Made by a program: the position numbers and the translations under genes. Shown piece by piece: positions 18,310 to 26,757 of a stretch of 45,362 bases of DNA (its first letter is position 1; each line of letters begins with the position of its first letter). A model generated the notes under the pieces. It searched no databases. It saw only the letters and a program-made list of their open reading frames with translations, and was not told the origin of the DNA. Origin of the DNA: Solirubrobacteraceae bacterium (GTDB taxonomy: Bacteria; Actinomycetota; Thermoleophilia; Solirubrobacterales; Solirubrobacteraceae); the NCBI GenBank assembly GCA_017882455.1, contig JADGPL010000024.1:1-45362 (forward strand). Direction: 5' to 3'.

Positions 18310-20976
18310 TCAGGCGGTGGGTGCCGCAAACCATGGCTCGTGGTTGCGCACTCTGGCCAGTGCATCGAGGAGGCTCTCACGGAACTCGCTCTCCTGCCGT
18401 GTGTCGGCGAGCAGCGAGCGACTGACACAGTCCCAAAGCAGGCCGCGGCGTCGGCAGATGTCTTTCACCGTTTTCAGGGGGAGCGGCTCTCCCTTGCTGT
18501 CGAGCCAGATGGGCGATCGGCCGATCTCGTGCAGCGGGGGGACGGGGGTGGCGGTCTCGGTCACGTCGCTGAGGATGTCGAGCTGCCGCGCGATTCGCTT
18601 GCGCTCGACCTTGCTGCCCGGCCCTCCTTTCCGCAGGATCTCATCGTGGCGCTGGAAGCATGTCTCGTCGAACTCGGCGCCGTGATCGGAATGCCATCTA
18701 CGCTGCGTGGAGATCACCTGCACGTGCGTGCGCCAGTCGAGCCCCCGGCCCCGATGCCGGCTGGAGGTCCCCCGCGCGATGCTCTGCACCAAGGGCCAGG
18801 CCTCTGCCTCGGCGCGCCACCATTCTGGCAGCGCAGACCAGTCGAAAGCGCTGTTCAGCTCATGCGAGCGTCGTCGCCAGACGGCGGCCCACCCGGTGGC
18901 GATGTCACGGAGCAACTCGCGCGCGTAGAGAGCTGCCGCGAGACTCTCGACGCCCCGCTCGAGCGCGGGTTTCTGGCTGATGCTCGGGAAGTACATGGAG
19001 ACGAACCGACTGAACTCGGGCCGCATGCGTAGGCCGATGAGGTCGGGATCCTCGCTGGTCAGCCAGTCCCGTCTGCCTGCCAGGTAGCCGCTGTCGGCAA
19101 AGCTCGCGCCGAGCGCGAGACACTCGACTGCGCGTGTGGCCAGCTTGTGCGCCATGCGGGGGTGGGGTTTGTCGAGCAGCGCAAGGGCGTAAAGACAGGC
19201 GGCGTTGTAGTTGCTCTGCCAGCTGCGCAACCCCATCCAGGGAGCGCAGGCTCGTACCCGCGCATCCATTGATTCCAGCCGCTCGGATTCCAGCCGCTCG
19301 GAGTCCTGCCGCTCGCTCGGCCGCTGCACGTCCCGGGCCTCGAGGGCCTCCAGCCGGCCGTCCAGGCAGGCGCCCGTGACGGCGACGGTCGTCGCCATCA
19401 GGTGAACCCGCCGCAATGGATGCATGACGCGCCAGCGGCGCAGCTCCCTGCGCAGGTCCTCGGCGCGGTAGCGAGCGGCGCGCGTCAGCTCGATGGTCAG
19501 CTCGCGGCCGGGGTTGGGGTCACGGATCTGCTTCAGGAGGTAGGCATCTGGAGTCGACGCGACTGCTTCGCGCGTCCGCGCATCCCTGCGGCGCGCCTCG
19601 GCTATCTGCTTCCTGGCTTCCGAACGGGCAAGCGGACTTGACCACCTACGACCGGCGCGGATCGCGACGAGCAGCGCGCGGTGTTCGTCCCGAGCCGTAC
19701 GCTCTCGCGCCTCGCGCTGGCGCCTGATGGGCCCTGTCTCGGCGCATATTCGCAGCAGGTCCTCTTCGGCATCGGCCCGTCGCTTGACGTCTTCAGGCGC
19801 CGTGGAGCGCTGCAGACGCTTCCATTGCGGGACCAGCTCCCTACCCCCGAGAAGCACCACGAGCCGGAACTTGGCGATGTGCTCGATGCGCGTGCGTTCC
19901 ATGCGTGCCGCCCGGCGGTAGAGGCCGCGTGGCAGTGATCGTCCGGCGGGCTTGCCGGCGGTGATGATGCCGTCATAGGTGCCCAGCGCGTCGAGGAAGA
20001 GGCGCAGCTGCTCCTGGACCTTTCCAAGCTCCAGTCGCACGGCGCGGTTGAGCGGGTCGTGCTCGAGGGCTCGGTAGCAGGACTCCAGCGCCGCGTAGTA
20101 GCGCCGTTCGGAGTTGAGGTCCGAGGCCTGCTCGTAGGCGGCGAGCAGCTCCGCTGGCATGACGTAGCCACGCCAGCCTGCCCAGGGTCCGCGGCATAGT
20201 CGTGTGCGTGGAAGGATGGTGGCGATCGCGGCGTCGGCTGCGCGCCGCACGGCGCGGTCCCAGGAGGTGTCCCAGATGTCATCGAGCAGGCTGCCCTGAT
20301 CGGGCAGGCGTGTCACCTGCAGCGATATGCCGTAGCGCTCTGCTGTGCGATGCTCGCGTTTGAGTAGCTGACCGCTGATCTGAAGGGCCGAGGAAGGGAA
20401 CGTCGCACGGACGAAGCCCACGACTTTCCCAACCGAGTCCCCAGACTCATCTGCGCTGAGGACGTCCAGGAAGTTGCTCGCCGGCAGGGGCCCCGGCGCC
20501 AGGGCTGTGGATTGCAGGCGCAGGGTGGAGAGGCGGTTGCGAAAGGCGGTCGTCAGTTGGCTCGCTGAGATGTCCTTCTCGCCGGGGGGAAGAGCGAAGT
20601 CGGGGACGTTGATCGTGCCCGGCCAGGAGGCGAGGTACTCGAGCCACAGTCGACGCACCGACCAGGCGCCAAGCATGACGGAGAGCAGGGCAAGCACGGC
20701 GGCGACCGCTGGGAGCCTGATGGCTTTGAGCTCCGCATCGAGCACGTCGTGAGGGAATCCGCTCCCGGGTATCTTCGGCGCGCTTTTTCCGACGGCATAC
20801 CCGAGAGTCGCCAGCAGCGTGAGCGCGAGCAGGAGGCCCATCGTGAAGCGAAGACGCAACCAGCGCTGGCTTGGGTAGCGGAAGGCGCGCCTGTATTGTG
20901 GCCTGGCGAGCGGCCCGCGAATCCGGCTCCAAATGTCTTGGAGTCGATCGATCGCATTATGCGAATCAGCAGACAT
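18310..20976 (-). CDS. large membrane-anchored TPR-like protein, unknown function
   Basis: Encodes 888 residues from ATG 20976 (AGGGGG upstream). Two membrane helices near the N-terminus (about residues 45-62 and 88-105) are followed by a long Arg/Glu-rich helical cytoplasmic part. Helical repeats are suggested by LLAAYEQASDLNSERRYYAALESCYRALEHDP and NYNAACLYALALL, which look like tetratricopeptide units. A short DSERLESERLESM repeat lies at about residue 560. No catalytic motif is recognised. It stands alone, converging with the amidase gene. The order of segments suggests a membrane-bound scaffold. Confidence 0.75.
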   Translation of the reverse strand: MSADSHNAIDRLQDIWSRIRGPLARPQYRRAFRYPSQRWLRLRFTMGLLLALTLLATLGYAVGKSAPKIPGSGFPHDVLDAELKAIRLPAVAAVLALLSVMLGAWSVRRLWLEYLASWPGTINVPDFALPPGEKDISASQLTTAFRNRLSTLRLQSTALAPGPLPASNFLDVLSADESGDSVGKVVGFVRATFPSSALQISGQLLKREHRTAERYGISLQVTRLPDQGSLLDDIWDTSWDRAVRRAADAAIATILPRTRLCRGPWAGWRGYVMPAELLAAYEQASDLNSERRYYAALESCYRALEHDPLNRAVRLELGKVQEQLRLFLDALGTYDGIITAGKPAGRSLPRGLYRRAARMERTRIEHIAKFRLVVLLGGRELVPQWKRLQRSTAPEDVKRRADAEEDLLRICAETGPIRRQREARERTARDEHRALLVAIRAGRRWSSPLARSEARKQIAEARRRDARTREAVASTPDAYLLKQIRDPNPGRELTIELTRAARYRAEDLRRELRRWRVMHPLRRVHLMATTVAVTGACLDGRLEALEARDVQRPSERQDSERLESERLESMDARVRACAPWMGLRSWQSNYNAACLYALALLDKPHPRMAHKLATRAVECLALGASFADSGYLAGRRDWLTSEDPDLIGLRMRPEFSRFVSMYFPSISQKPALERGVESLAAALYARELLRDIATGWAAVWRRRSHELNSAFDWSALPEWWRAEAEAWPLVQSIARGTSSRHRGRGLDWRTHVQVISTQRRWHSDHGAEFDETCFQRHDEILRKGGPGSKVERKRIARQLDILSDVTETATPVPPLHEIGRSPIWLDSKGEPLPLKTVKDICRRRGLLWDCVSRSLLADTRQESEFRESLLDALARVRNHEPWFAAPTA
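19271..19315. repeat. three 15-bp tandem repeats inside the large protein gene
   Basis: GATTCCAGCCGCTCG twice exactly (19271-19285, 19286-19300) and once with two changes (19301-19315). They encode the SERLE-type repeat in frame. Confidence 0.75.
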
Positions 20977-21210
20977 CCAGCCCCCTGCATGTCGGTCGCG
21001 ATGTGGGCTTCCGAGACGCGCTCGGGTCGAGGCTCGCGCGTACTCTGGCACAGGCGCCGGGGCTCGTCAAACTACCGCGACGATTCGGTTCAGCGGCCAG
21101 AGCCGTGCGGGTCTGGCGCTGAACCGCCCTTCGGGGCGGCTAGGGACCGGCCGGTGCGCCCGTCTCGGCGGCCACTGCCGAGCTGCGCGCGTCGACCTCC
21201 TCGCTGTGAT
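20977..21210. other. non-coding stretch with a UUCG hairpin
   Basis: There is no credible gene between the start of the large protein and the aquaporin remnant. It holds a compact hairpin, CCGCCC-TTCG-GGGCGG at 21124-21139, whose UUCG-type tetraloop suggests a transcript end. Nothing else is recognised. Confidence 0.5.
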
Positions 21211-21480
21211 GCGGTCGGTGGCGGCGAGCACGGTGAAGACGAGGAAGGCCGTCAGCACCACTTCGGCTGCGAAGGCCGAGCCCCACGGATAGCCGCCGGG
21301 CGAGTGGGCTCCGAAGCCGTTGGCGCCGAGGCCTTCGCTGCCGGCGTGGTAGCCGCCTTTGCGCCCGGCCACGATCGCGAGCAGGACCCCTGCGGCGATG
21401 ATCCCGCCGAGGATCTGCGCGACCCAGTAGCGGGCGGCCCCTTTCCGACTGTTGGACGCCGACTGGGATGGGTTCGTCGT
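21211..21480 (-). pseudogene. aquaporin (AqpZ/MIP family) remnant
   Basis: Read on the reverse strand, this gives ...RKGAARYWVAQILGGIIAAG... and then GANGFGAHSPGGYPWGSAFAAEVVLTAFLVFTVLAATDR. It aligns with the central part of aquaporin Z (compare SNGYGEHSPGGYSMLSALVIE...). Only about 90 of the usual 230-250 residues remain. Both NPA loops, the N-terminus and the C-terminal third are missing, and after ATDR the frame runs into unrelated sequence. It is a decayed gene rather than a functional channel. Confidence 0.7.
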
Positions 21481-21516
21481 CGAGGGTCGCGATCCTGCCG
21501 CGCGGCACGCCGAGCC

Positions 21517-22056
21517 TTATTGGCCCGTGGTGGAAGTCATCGCGGGTGTGAGCGGCTCCCCGGGGAAGCGCACGCCGAAGCGCTCGATCAGACCGGGGAT
21601 GCTGGACGGGTCCATCTCGAGCGCGTAGCGCTCGCACAGCTCACCCAGGATCGCTGGGTCGGCCTGCAGGACGCCACCGAGCTCGACGAGCTCGGCGAAG
21701 AAACGCTCGAACCCGGCCGGCGCGATGATCTCGAGGATCCGGCAGGGCTCGTCTCCGGCGTTCCAGAAGGTGTGCCACTCACCGCGGGGCTTGAGCACGA
21801 GGTCCCCCGGGCCTGCCTCGAGCACCTCCTCGCCGAGGATCGCTCCCATGCGGCCTTCCAGCACATAGCTGTACTCATCCTCGCGGGCATGCCGGTGCAG
21901 AGGAGCGGCGAGTGCGCGCGCCGACATCGGGTGCTCGACGAGGGAGAAGCCACCGTCGCTCGCATCGCCATTGAGCATGAAACGGACCCCGATGCTGCCG
22001 AGGAACCCGGCCTTGCCATCCGCGGGTCCGACCACGCGACTCGAAGCGGTCTGCAT
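21517..22056 (-). CDS. cupin domain protein
   Basis: Encodes 179 residues from ATG 22056. Cupin motif 1 is PLHRHAREDEYSYVLEGRMG (His-x-His...Glu...Gly) at about residues 53-72, and motif 2 is PRGEWHTFWNAG (about 90-101), so the metal-binding His/Glu set is complete. The length and single cupin fit quercetin dioxygenase-like small cupins. It is divergent from the TetR gene, whose product probably controls it. Confidence 0.85.
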   Translation of the reverse strand: MQTASSRVVGPADGKAGFLGSIGVRFMLNGDASDGGFSLVEHPMSARALAAPLHRHAREDEYSYVLEGRMGAILGEEVLEAGPGDLVLKPRGEWHTFWNAGDEPCRILEIIAPAGFERFFAELVELGGVLQADPAILGELCERYALEMDPSSIPGLIERFGVRFPGEPLTPAMTSTTGQ

Positions 22057-22071
22057 TGCTCCCTCATTTCA

Positions 22072-22100
22072 TTGGACAGTGATGTCGCGCCAACTATACA
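22072..22100 (+). promoter_or_regulatory. sigma-70 type promoter of the TetR gene
   Basis: TTGGAC (22072-22077), 17 nt, TATACA (22095-22100), in the 80-nt cupin/TetR divergent region. Confidence 0.55.
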
Positions 22101-22136
22101 CGCGCCGAGGCGCCTGCGAGAATTGAGCGGACAGCT

Positions 22137-22778
22137 TTGACCGATCAATCTCGCCCATATCGCATGGAGCGCCGTGCGGAGTCCCAGCAAGAGACCCGTC
22201 GCCGCATCACTGAGAGCGCCGTCGAGCTGCACGGGACGCTGGGGCCTTCACGGACATCGATGAGCGCCGTTGCTGCGCACGCGGGGGTTCGTCGCTCGAC
22301 GCTCTATCGTCATTTCCCGGACGAGGCGGCGCTCTTTGACGCGTGCACGGCACACTGGGCGGCTTCCAACCCGCCGCCCGATCTCGCAGCCTGGTCGAGC
22401 GTCGAGGACCCGGATGAACGCCTGAGGGCGGCGCTCGGCGAGCTCTACGCCTTCTACGGGCGAACTGAGACCATGCTCGGGAACCTCTTTCGAGATGAGG
22501 TCACGGTGCCGATCGTGCGTGAGCGGTTCGCCGCGTTCCGCGGCTACCTCGCCGCGGCGCAAGACACGCTGATGGCGGGCCGCCAACTTCGAGGAACGGC
22601 AAAGCGCCGCACAAGAGCTGCGCTCGGCCACGCGATCGCGTTCTCGACCTGGAAGTCCCTTGTGCGAGATCAGGGGCTCGATGACGGAGAGGTCGTCGAG
22701 CTGATGCTTGCTCTCGTGGGTGCTGCGGCGCGTCGCTGGATGCCCCGTGCGGGACTCGAACCCGCCCCACCGGATTAA
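22137..22778 (+). CDS. TetR family transcriptional regulator
   Basis: Encodes up to 213 residues. TTG 22137 is used here; ATG 22164 is the alternative. The N-terminal HTH is clear: RRRITESAVELHGTLGPSRTSMSAVAAHAGVRRSTLYRHFPDEAALF (here in full only to mark it; about residues 20-67), with the TetR signature STLYRHFPDE. The C-terminal ligand domain is divergent. The last about 12 residues (MPRAGLEPAPPD) are encoded by the antisense of the tRNA-Lys 3' half, so this gene has no stop of its own before the tRNA. It probably represses the divergent cupin gene. Confidence 0.88.
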   Translation: MTDQSRPYRMERRAESQQETRRRITESAVELHGTLGPSRTSMSAVAAHAGVRRSTLYRHFPDEAALFDACTAHWAASNPPPDLAAWSSVEDPDERLRAALGELYAFYGRTETMLGNLFRDEVTVPIVRERFAAFRGYLAAAQDTLMAGRQLRGTAKRRTRAALGHAIAFSTWKSLVRDQGLDDGEVVELMLALVGAAARRWMPRAGLEPAPPD

Positions 22779-22812
22779 AAGTCCGGCGCTCTACCAGATG
22801 AGCTAACGGGGC
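22741..22812 (-). tRNA. tRNA-Lys (anticodon TTT)
   Basis: On the reverse strand the acceptor GCCCCGT pairs with ACGGGGC; D, anticodon and T arms all form (GCGGG-TTCGAGT-CCCGC). The loop CTTTTAA gives anticodon TTT. 72 nt with discriminator A; CCA is not encoded. Confidence 0.95.
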
Positions 22813-22880
22813 CCTGAGCGCGACAGTCTGGCAGACCGGCGGCCAGGTGGGGCGGGATCCGTGCGGCCGGCCGGCTTGGG

Positions 22881-24305
22881 CTATTCGGCGGCGGCCACGC
22901 GCAGCAGCTCCTCGATCCGCGTGAGCTTGACGCGGGGGCGTCCGGCGGGCTCGCCGAGGGCGCGCTCGTGGCGATCGATGGCCTCCCAGCCGGCGTAGGT
23001 GACGAGCTCTGGCTGGCGTGAGCGCAGCAGCGCCTCGACGGCGGCGGCGTCGGGCTCTCTGGGAACGTGCCGCGCGCCGGCGGCGGCCGCGGAGCCGTTG
23101 CTCTCGCCGCCGGCTGCGGAGAGGTCGGCGAGCATCGCATCGACGGTCTCCTGGGCGTCCTTCTTGTTGGTGCCGATCACGCCTGAGGGCCCGCGCTTGA
23201 TCCAGCCGACGACGTACTCGCCGGGCAGGGGCGAGCCGCCGGCTACGTCGGTGACACGCCCGCCCCGGTTTGGGATGACGCCGGCGCGCTCGTCGAAGGG
23301 GACGCCCGGGAGCGGAAGCCCGCGGTAGCCGATGGCGCGGAAGACGAGACCGGCGGGGATCGTCTCGCGCTCCTCGGTGGCCTGCGCGCGCAGGCCACCG
23401 TCAGGGGTGGGCACGAGCTCGTTGCGGGTCAGCTCCACGCTCGCCAGGCGTCCATCGTCACCGGCGAGCAGGGCGGCGGGCGAGAGCAGGAAGCGCAGGA
23501 GGATTCGCTTGGGGTGCCCGACGGGCGGGCGGGCGGCGTATTCGCGCAGGATCTCCACGTTGCGCCGGGAGGTGACGTCGTTCTCGGTGCCGGCGTCCGC
23601 AACGGCCAAGCCGCGCTCGAGCTCGTCCGGGTCGACGATCACGTCGGCGTCGCCGAGCTCGCCGAGCTCGAGCAGCTCGGGGTTGGTGAAGGCGGCTTGG
23701 GCGGGGCCGCGGCGCCCGAGGACGATCACCTCGGAGACGTGGCTGGCGGCGAGCACGGCGAGGGCATGGTCGGCGGTGTCGGTGGGGGCCAGCTCGGAGG
23801 GCGCCAGCACGAGCATGCGGGCGACGTCGATGGCCACGTTGCCGTTGCCCACGACGACAGCGCGCTCTGCGCTCAGCAGGTCGACCTCGAGGTCGGTGTG
23901 GTCGGGGTGGCCGTTGTACCAGCCCACGAACTCGGTGGCGGCATGGGAGCCGGGCAGCTCTTCGCCGGGGATGCCGAGCGGGCGGTCGGATGGCGAGCCG
24001 GTGGCGTAGACGATGGCGTGGTAGTGCTCGAGCAGCTCTTCGCGGGAGACGTGCTGGCCGAAGGTGATGTTTCCGAAGTAGCGGAAACGGGGGTGTGCGG
24101 CGGTCTTCTCGTAGACGCGGGTGACGGACTTGATCTTGGGATGGTCGGGGGCGACGCCCGAGCGCACGAGCCCCCAGGGGGTGGGCAGGCGCTCGAGCAT
24201 GTCCACCTCACAGCTCTCGGAGGCCTTGAGCAGGTGCCCGGCGGCGTAGAAGCCGGCTGGACCGGAGCCGATCACGGCGATGCGGATGGAGGCGGGCTCG
24301 GGCAT
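22881..24305 (-). CDS. fprA: ferredoxin/flavodoxin-NADP+ reductase, FprA type
   Basis: A 474-residue flavoprotein that moves electrons between NADPH and ferredoxin. FAD-binding GxGxxG is VIGSGPAGFYAAGHLL (about residues 11-26), followed by the adrenodoxin reductase signature PTPWGLVRSGVAPDHPKIK. The NADP-binding motif is VVVGNGNVAIDVARML (about 150-165). The C-terminal GWIKRGPSGVIGTNKKDAQETV is typical of mycobacterial FprA. Full length. It may supply electrons to the P450 encoded 0.9 kb away, since such reductases serve ferredoxin-dependent P450s. No ferredoxin gene is nearby. Confidence 0.93.
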   Translation of the reverse strand: MPEPASIRIAVIGSGPAGFYAAGHLLKASESCEVDMLERLPTPWGLVRSGVAPDHPKIKSVTRVYEKTAAHPRFRYFGNITFGQHVSREELLEHYHAIVYATGSPSDRPLGIPGEELPGSHAATEFVGWYNGHPDHTDLEVDLLSAERAVVVGNGNVAIDVARMLVLAPSELAPTDTADHALAVLAASHVSEVIVLGRRGPAQAAFTNPELLELGELGDADVIVDPDELERGLAVADAGTENDVTSRRNVEILREYAARPPVGHPKRILLRFLLSPAALLAGDDGRLASVELTRNELVPTPDGGLRAQATEERETIPAGLVFRAIGYRGLPLPGVPFDERAGVIPNRGGRVTDVAGGSPLPGEYVVGWIKRGPSGVIGTNKKDAQETVDAMLADLSAAGGESNGSAAAAGARHVPREPDAAAVEALLRSRQPELVTYAGWEAIDRHERALGEPAGRPRVKLTRIEELLRVAAAE

Positions 24306-24365
24306 TGGTCTCCAGCGTAGGGAAGCAGTCTCAGAACATCCTGGGAACAGCCTGGGAACGGACTA

Positions 24366-24439
24366 TGGGCGCGGCCCGACTCGAACGGGCGACCCCCTCG
24401 GTGTAAACGAGGTGCTCTAGCCAACTGAGCTACGCGCCC
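24366..24439 (-). tRNA. tRNA-Val (anticodon TAC)
   Basis: On the reverse strand the acceptor GGGCGCG pairs with CGCGCCC. The anticodon stem CCTCG/CGAGG holds loop TTTACAC, giving TAC. 74 nt including discriminator A; CCA is not encoded. Confidence 0.95.
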
Positions 24440-24501
24440 CAGATGATGGGGACACAAGGCTAGCGAGCGGGAGAGCGGCGTTCCCTGCGAAGCTGCGGGG
24501 A

Positions 24502-25191
24502 ATGTGGCGCGACAGCGGTCTCGGGGTCTGGCAGAGGTGGGCCGTGTGGGCGGCTGCGGCGGTGGTGCTCCTGCTGGCGCTGGCGCAGGTGATCCTGCCG
24601 CGGATAGCGGCTAGCGTGATCTCCTCGCGGGTGGGCCGCTACGGCAAGGTGAACAGCGTGAGCGTGTCGGCGTGGCCGGCCGTGAAGCTGCTGTGGGGGA
24701 GCGCTGACTCGGTGAAGGTGCGGGCGCAGAGCCTGACGCTGGAACCGGGGCAGGCGGCGAAGCTCTTGTGGGAAGCGCGGAGCACGACGCGGGTGGACGC
24801 GAGCGTGCAGCGCGTGCGGATGGGCTCGCTGGCGCTGAGCGATGCGCGCCTGGGCAAGCGCGGCTCAGCGCTCAGCGCAAAGGCGCGGGCGAGTGAGGGG
24901 GACGTGGCGGCGGCGCTCCCGCGCGGCTTCTCGCTGGGACTGCTGAGAAGCGAAGGCGGCGAGGTCGAAGTGCAGGCGAGCGGGGGCCTGTTCGGCGTGG
25001 GCGCGTCGGTGAAGGCGGTGGGGCAGGCGAGCGAAGGCAGGCTGGTGGCCCACCCGCTGGGGTTCCTCGTGGAAGGGCTGCGCCTGACGCTGTTCTCGGA
25101 CCCCCATGTCTACGTGGAGGGCGTGGGCGCGAGCGTGCTCTCGAAGCAGCCGCTCACGTATGGGCTTTCGATGAGGGCGAGCCTGCGCTGA
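24502..25191 (+). CDS. DUF2993 (LmeA-like) envelope protein
   Basis: Encodes 229 residues from ATG 24502. A single N-terminal membrane helix (about residues 14-34) is followed by a beta-rich domain with the DUF2993 pattern ILPRIAASVISSRVGRYG.VNSVSVSAWPAVKLLWGSADSVKV. In mycobacteria an LmeA member helps lipomannan maturation in the cell envelope. A role in lipid or glycolipid handling is a family inference only. It lies between tRNA-Val and the convergent P450 gene. Confidence 0.82.
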   Translation: MWRDSGLGVWQRWAVWAAAAVVLLLALAQVILPRIAASVISSRVGRYGKVNSVSVSAWPAVKLLWGSADSVKVRAQSLTLEPGQAAKLLWEARSTTRVDASVQRVRMGSLALSDARLGKRGSALSAKARASEGDVAAALPRGFSLGLLRSEGGEVEVQASGGLFGVGASVKAVGQASEGRLVAHPLGFLVEGLRLTLFSDPHVYVEGVGASVLSKQPLTYGLSMRASLR

Positions 25192-25246
25192 GGCGGCCTT
25201 CCGGGGGGCGGGCCCGCCCGAAACTGGGTGGTGGAGCGGGGCGCTT

Positions 25247-26701
25247 TCAGGCCGCCGCCGAGAGATCGGCGACTGGGGCGGTGGCCCGCGGAGAGACGAG
25301 CATGGGCAGTCCGGCCTTGGGGCTGATGGTGGGCATCTGGCGGATGCTCAGCTGGAAGTCATGGGGAAGGGAGAGGGAGAAGCGCGAGAGGATCAGAGTG
25401 GCGATCGTGCGGACCTCGAGCTGGCCGAAGCGCATCCCGATGCAGGTGCGGGAGCCGCCCCCGAAGGGCACGTAGGCGCCCTTGGGCAGCGCGGCGCGAG
25501 CCTCGGGGGCAAAGCGCTCGGGGCGGAACTCCTCGGGCTTCTCATAGACGTCGGGAAGGTGGTGGGAGGCCCAGGAGCAGTAGTTGACGAAGGCGCGGCC
25601 GGGCACGGTGTGGCCCTGGAACTCGAACGGCCGGATGGAGCGCCGCGGGCCGACCCAGGCGGGCGGGTACTTGCGCAGGGTCTCGTCGAGCACGAGCTCG
25701 AGCTCTGTGAGCTCCCCGGAGGCGAGCTGGGCGGCCGTGGGCAGCGCACCGGGGAAGAGGGCGTCCTGCTCGGCGCGCAGGCGGGCGGCGATGTGGGGGT
25801 TGCGGGCGAGCTCGTAGAACATGAAGGAGACGGTCGAGGTGGTGGTGTCGTGACCGGCGAACAGGAGCGTCATGACCTCGTCGCGGATCTGCAGGTCGCT
25901 GAGGGCGTTTCCGTCCTCGTCGTGGGCATCGAGCAGCAGGCTGAGGATGTCCGAGCCGCGCTGCCCGGTTGCACGGCGGTGGGAGATCTCGGAGTAGATC
26001 AGCGTGTCGAGCTTGCGGGCGGCCGCCTGCAGGCGCGCCCAGGGGGTGAAGGGGCCGCGCAGCACGCGCAGGAAGTAGTCGCTGGCGTAGAAGGCGAGCG
26101 CCTCCTCGAACAGCCCGGCGGCGTCGATGGCCCGCGCCTGCGGACCGTCGGGGTCGAGGCCGAAGAGGGCGCGCATGGCCACGCGCAGGGCGAGGTGACG
26201 CGTCCAGGCGTAGAGGTCCACGGTCTGGCCGGGAGCGAGCTGATCGAGCGCGCGGCCGGTCTCCTCGACGATCGTCTCGGCCGAGGCCAGGATGTGCTCG
26301 CGGTGGAAGGCCGGCAGCATAATCAGCCGCGAGCGGCGGTGGAACTCGCCGTCGATCGTGAGCAGGCCATCGCCCATCAGCCCGATGAGGTCACGGAAGT
26401 GGGACTCGCGCCAGAGGAAGTTGGAGGCGTGGGAGACCGTGATGTAGTGGTTGGCCTCCGGGCCGAGCATGAAGACGACGTTGCCGTGGAACAGCCGCAG
26501 CGTGAAGATCGGCCCGAAGCGCTCGTAGGCCTCGAGCAGCATCGGCAGCGGTTCCTCGGCGAAGCGCCTCGTGCGAGTCAGCGAGAAGCGCGTTTCCCCG
26601 GGCGGGAACGGGACGGTGGCGCCACGCTCGTCGCGAAGGTCTTCCATCAGCGCTGACAGCGGGCTCGAGTTGAGCAATGGAGGAGGACCTACGAGCGCCA
26701 C
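25247..26701 (-). CDS. cytochrome P450
   Basis: Encodes 484 residues from GTG 26701. I chose this start because TACTCT (minus strand, 26713-26708) lies 6 nt upstream, as at other leaderless-looking genes; a longer frame to 26809 adds 36 poor residues. Heme-ligand motif FGGGSRTCIGMRF with the axial Cys, I-helix AGHDTTTS, K-helix ETLRKYPP (ExxR) and PERF are all present, so the enzyme should be active. The nearest relatives by pattern are CYP102/CYP110/CYP4-like bacterial fatty acid or terpene hydroxylases. The substrate is unknown. fprA nearby may provide reducing power. Confidence 0.92.
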   Translation of the reverse strand: MALVGPPPLLNSSPLSALMEDLRDERGATVPFPPGETRFSLTRTRRFAEEPLPMLLEAYERFGPIFTLRLFHGNVVFMLGPEANHYITVSHASNFLWRESHFRDLIGLMGDGLLTIDGEFHRRSRLIMLPAFHREHILASAETIVEETGRALDQLAPGQTVDLYAWTRHLALRVAMRALFGLDPDGPQARAIDAAGLFEEALAFYASDYFLRVLRGPFTPWARLQAAARKLDTLIYSEISHRRATGQRGSDILSLLLDAHDEDGNALSDLQIRDEVMTLLFAGHDTTTSTVSFMFYELARNPHIAARLRAEQDALFPGALPTAAQLASGELTELELVLDETLRKYPPAWVGPRRSIRPFEFQGHTVPGRAFVNYCSWASHHLPDVYEKPEEFRPERFAPEARAALPKGAYVPFGGGSRTCIGMRFGQLEVRTIATLILSRFSLSLPHDFQLSIRQMPTISPKAGLPMLVSPRATAPVADLSAAA

Positions 26702-26757
26702 AGCGCAAGAGTAACCCAAGCCTGGCTGCCTGGCCAGGCCTGAATTCGGACTCTCGC

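Noticed and set aside
20749-22140. Forward frame of 463 codons across the aquaporin remnant and cupin gene
   Set aside because: It is antisense to the cupin gene, which has complete metal-binding motifs, and shows no fold of its own.
25361-26656. Forward frame of 431 codons opposite the P450
   Set aside because: Antisense shadow of a gene with clear heme and ExxR motifs.
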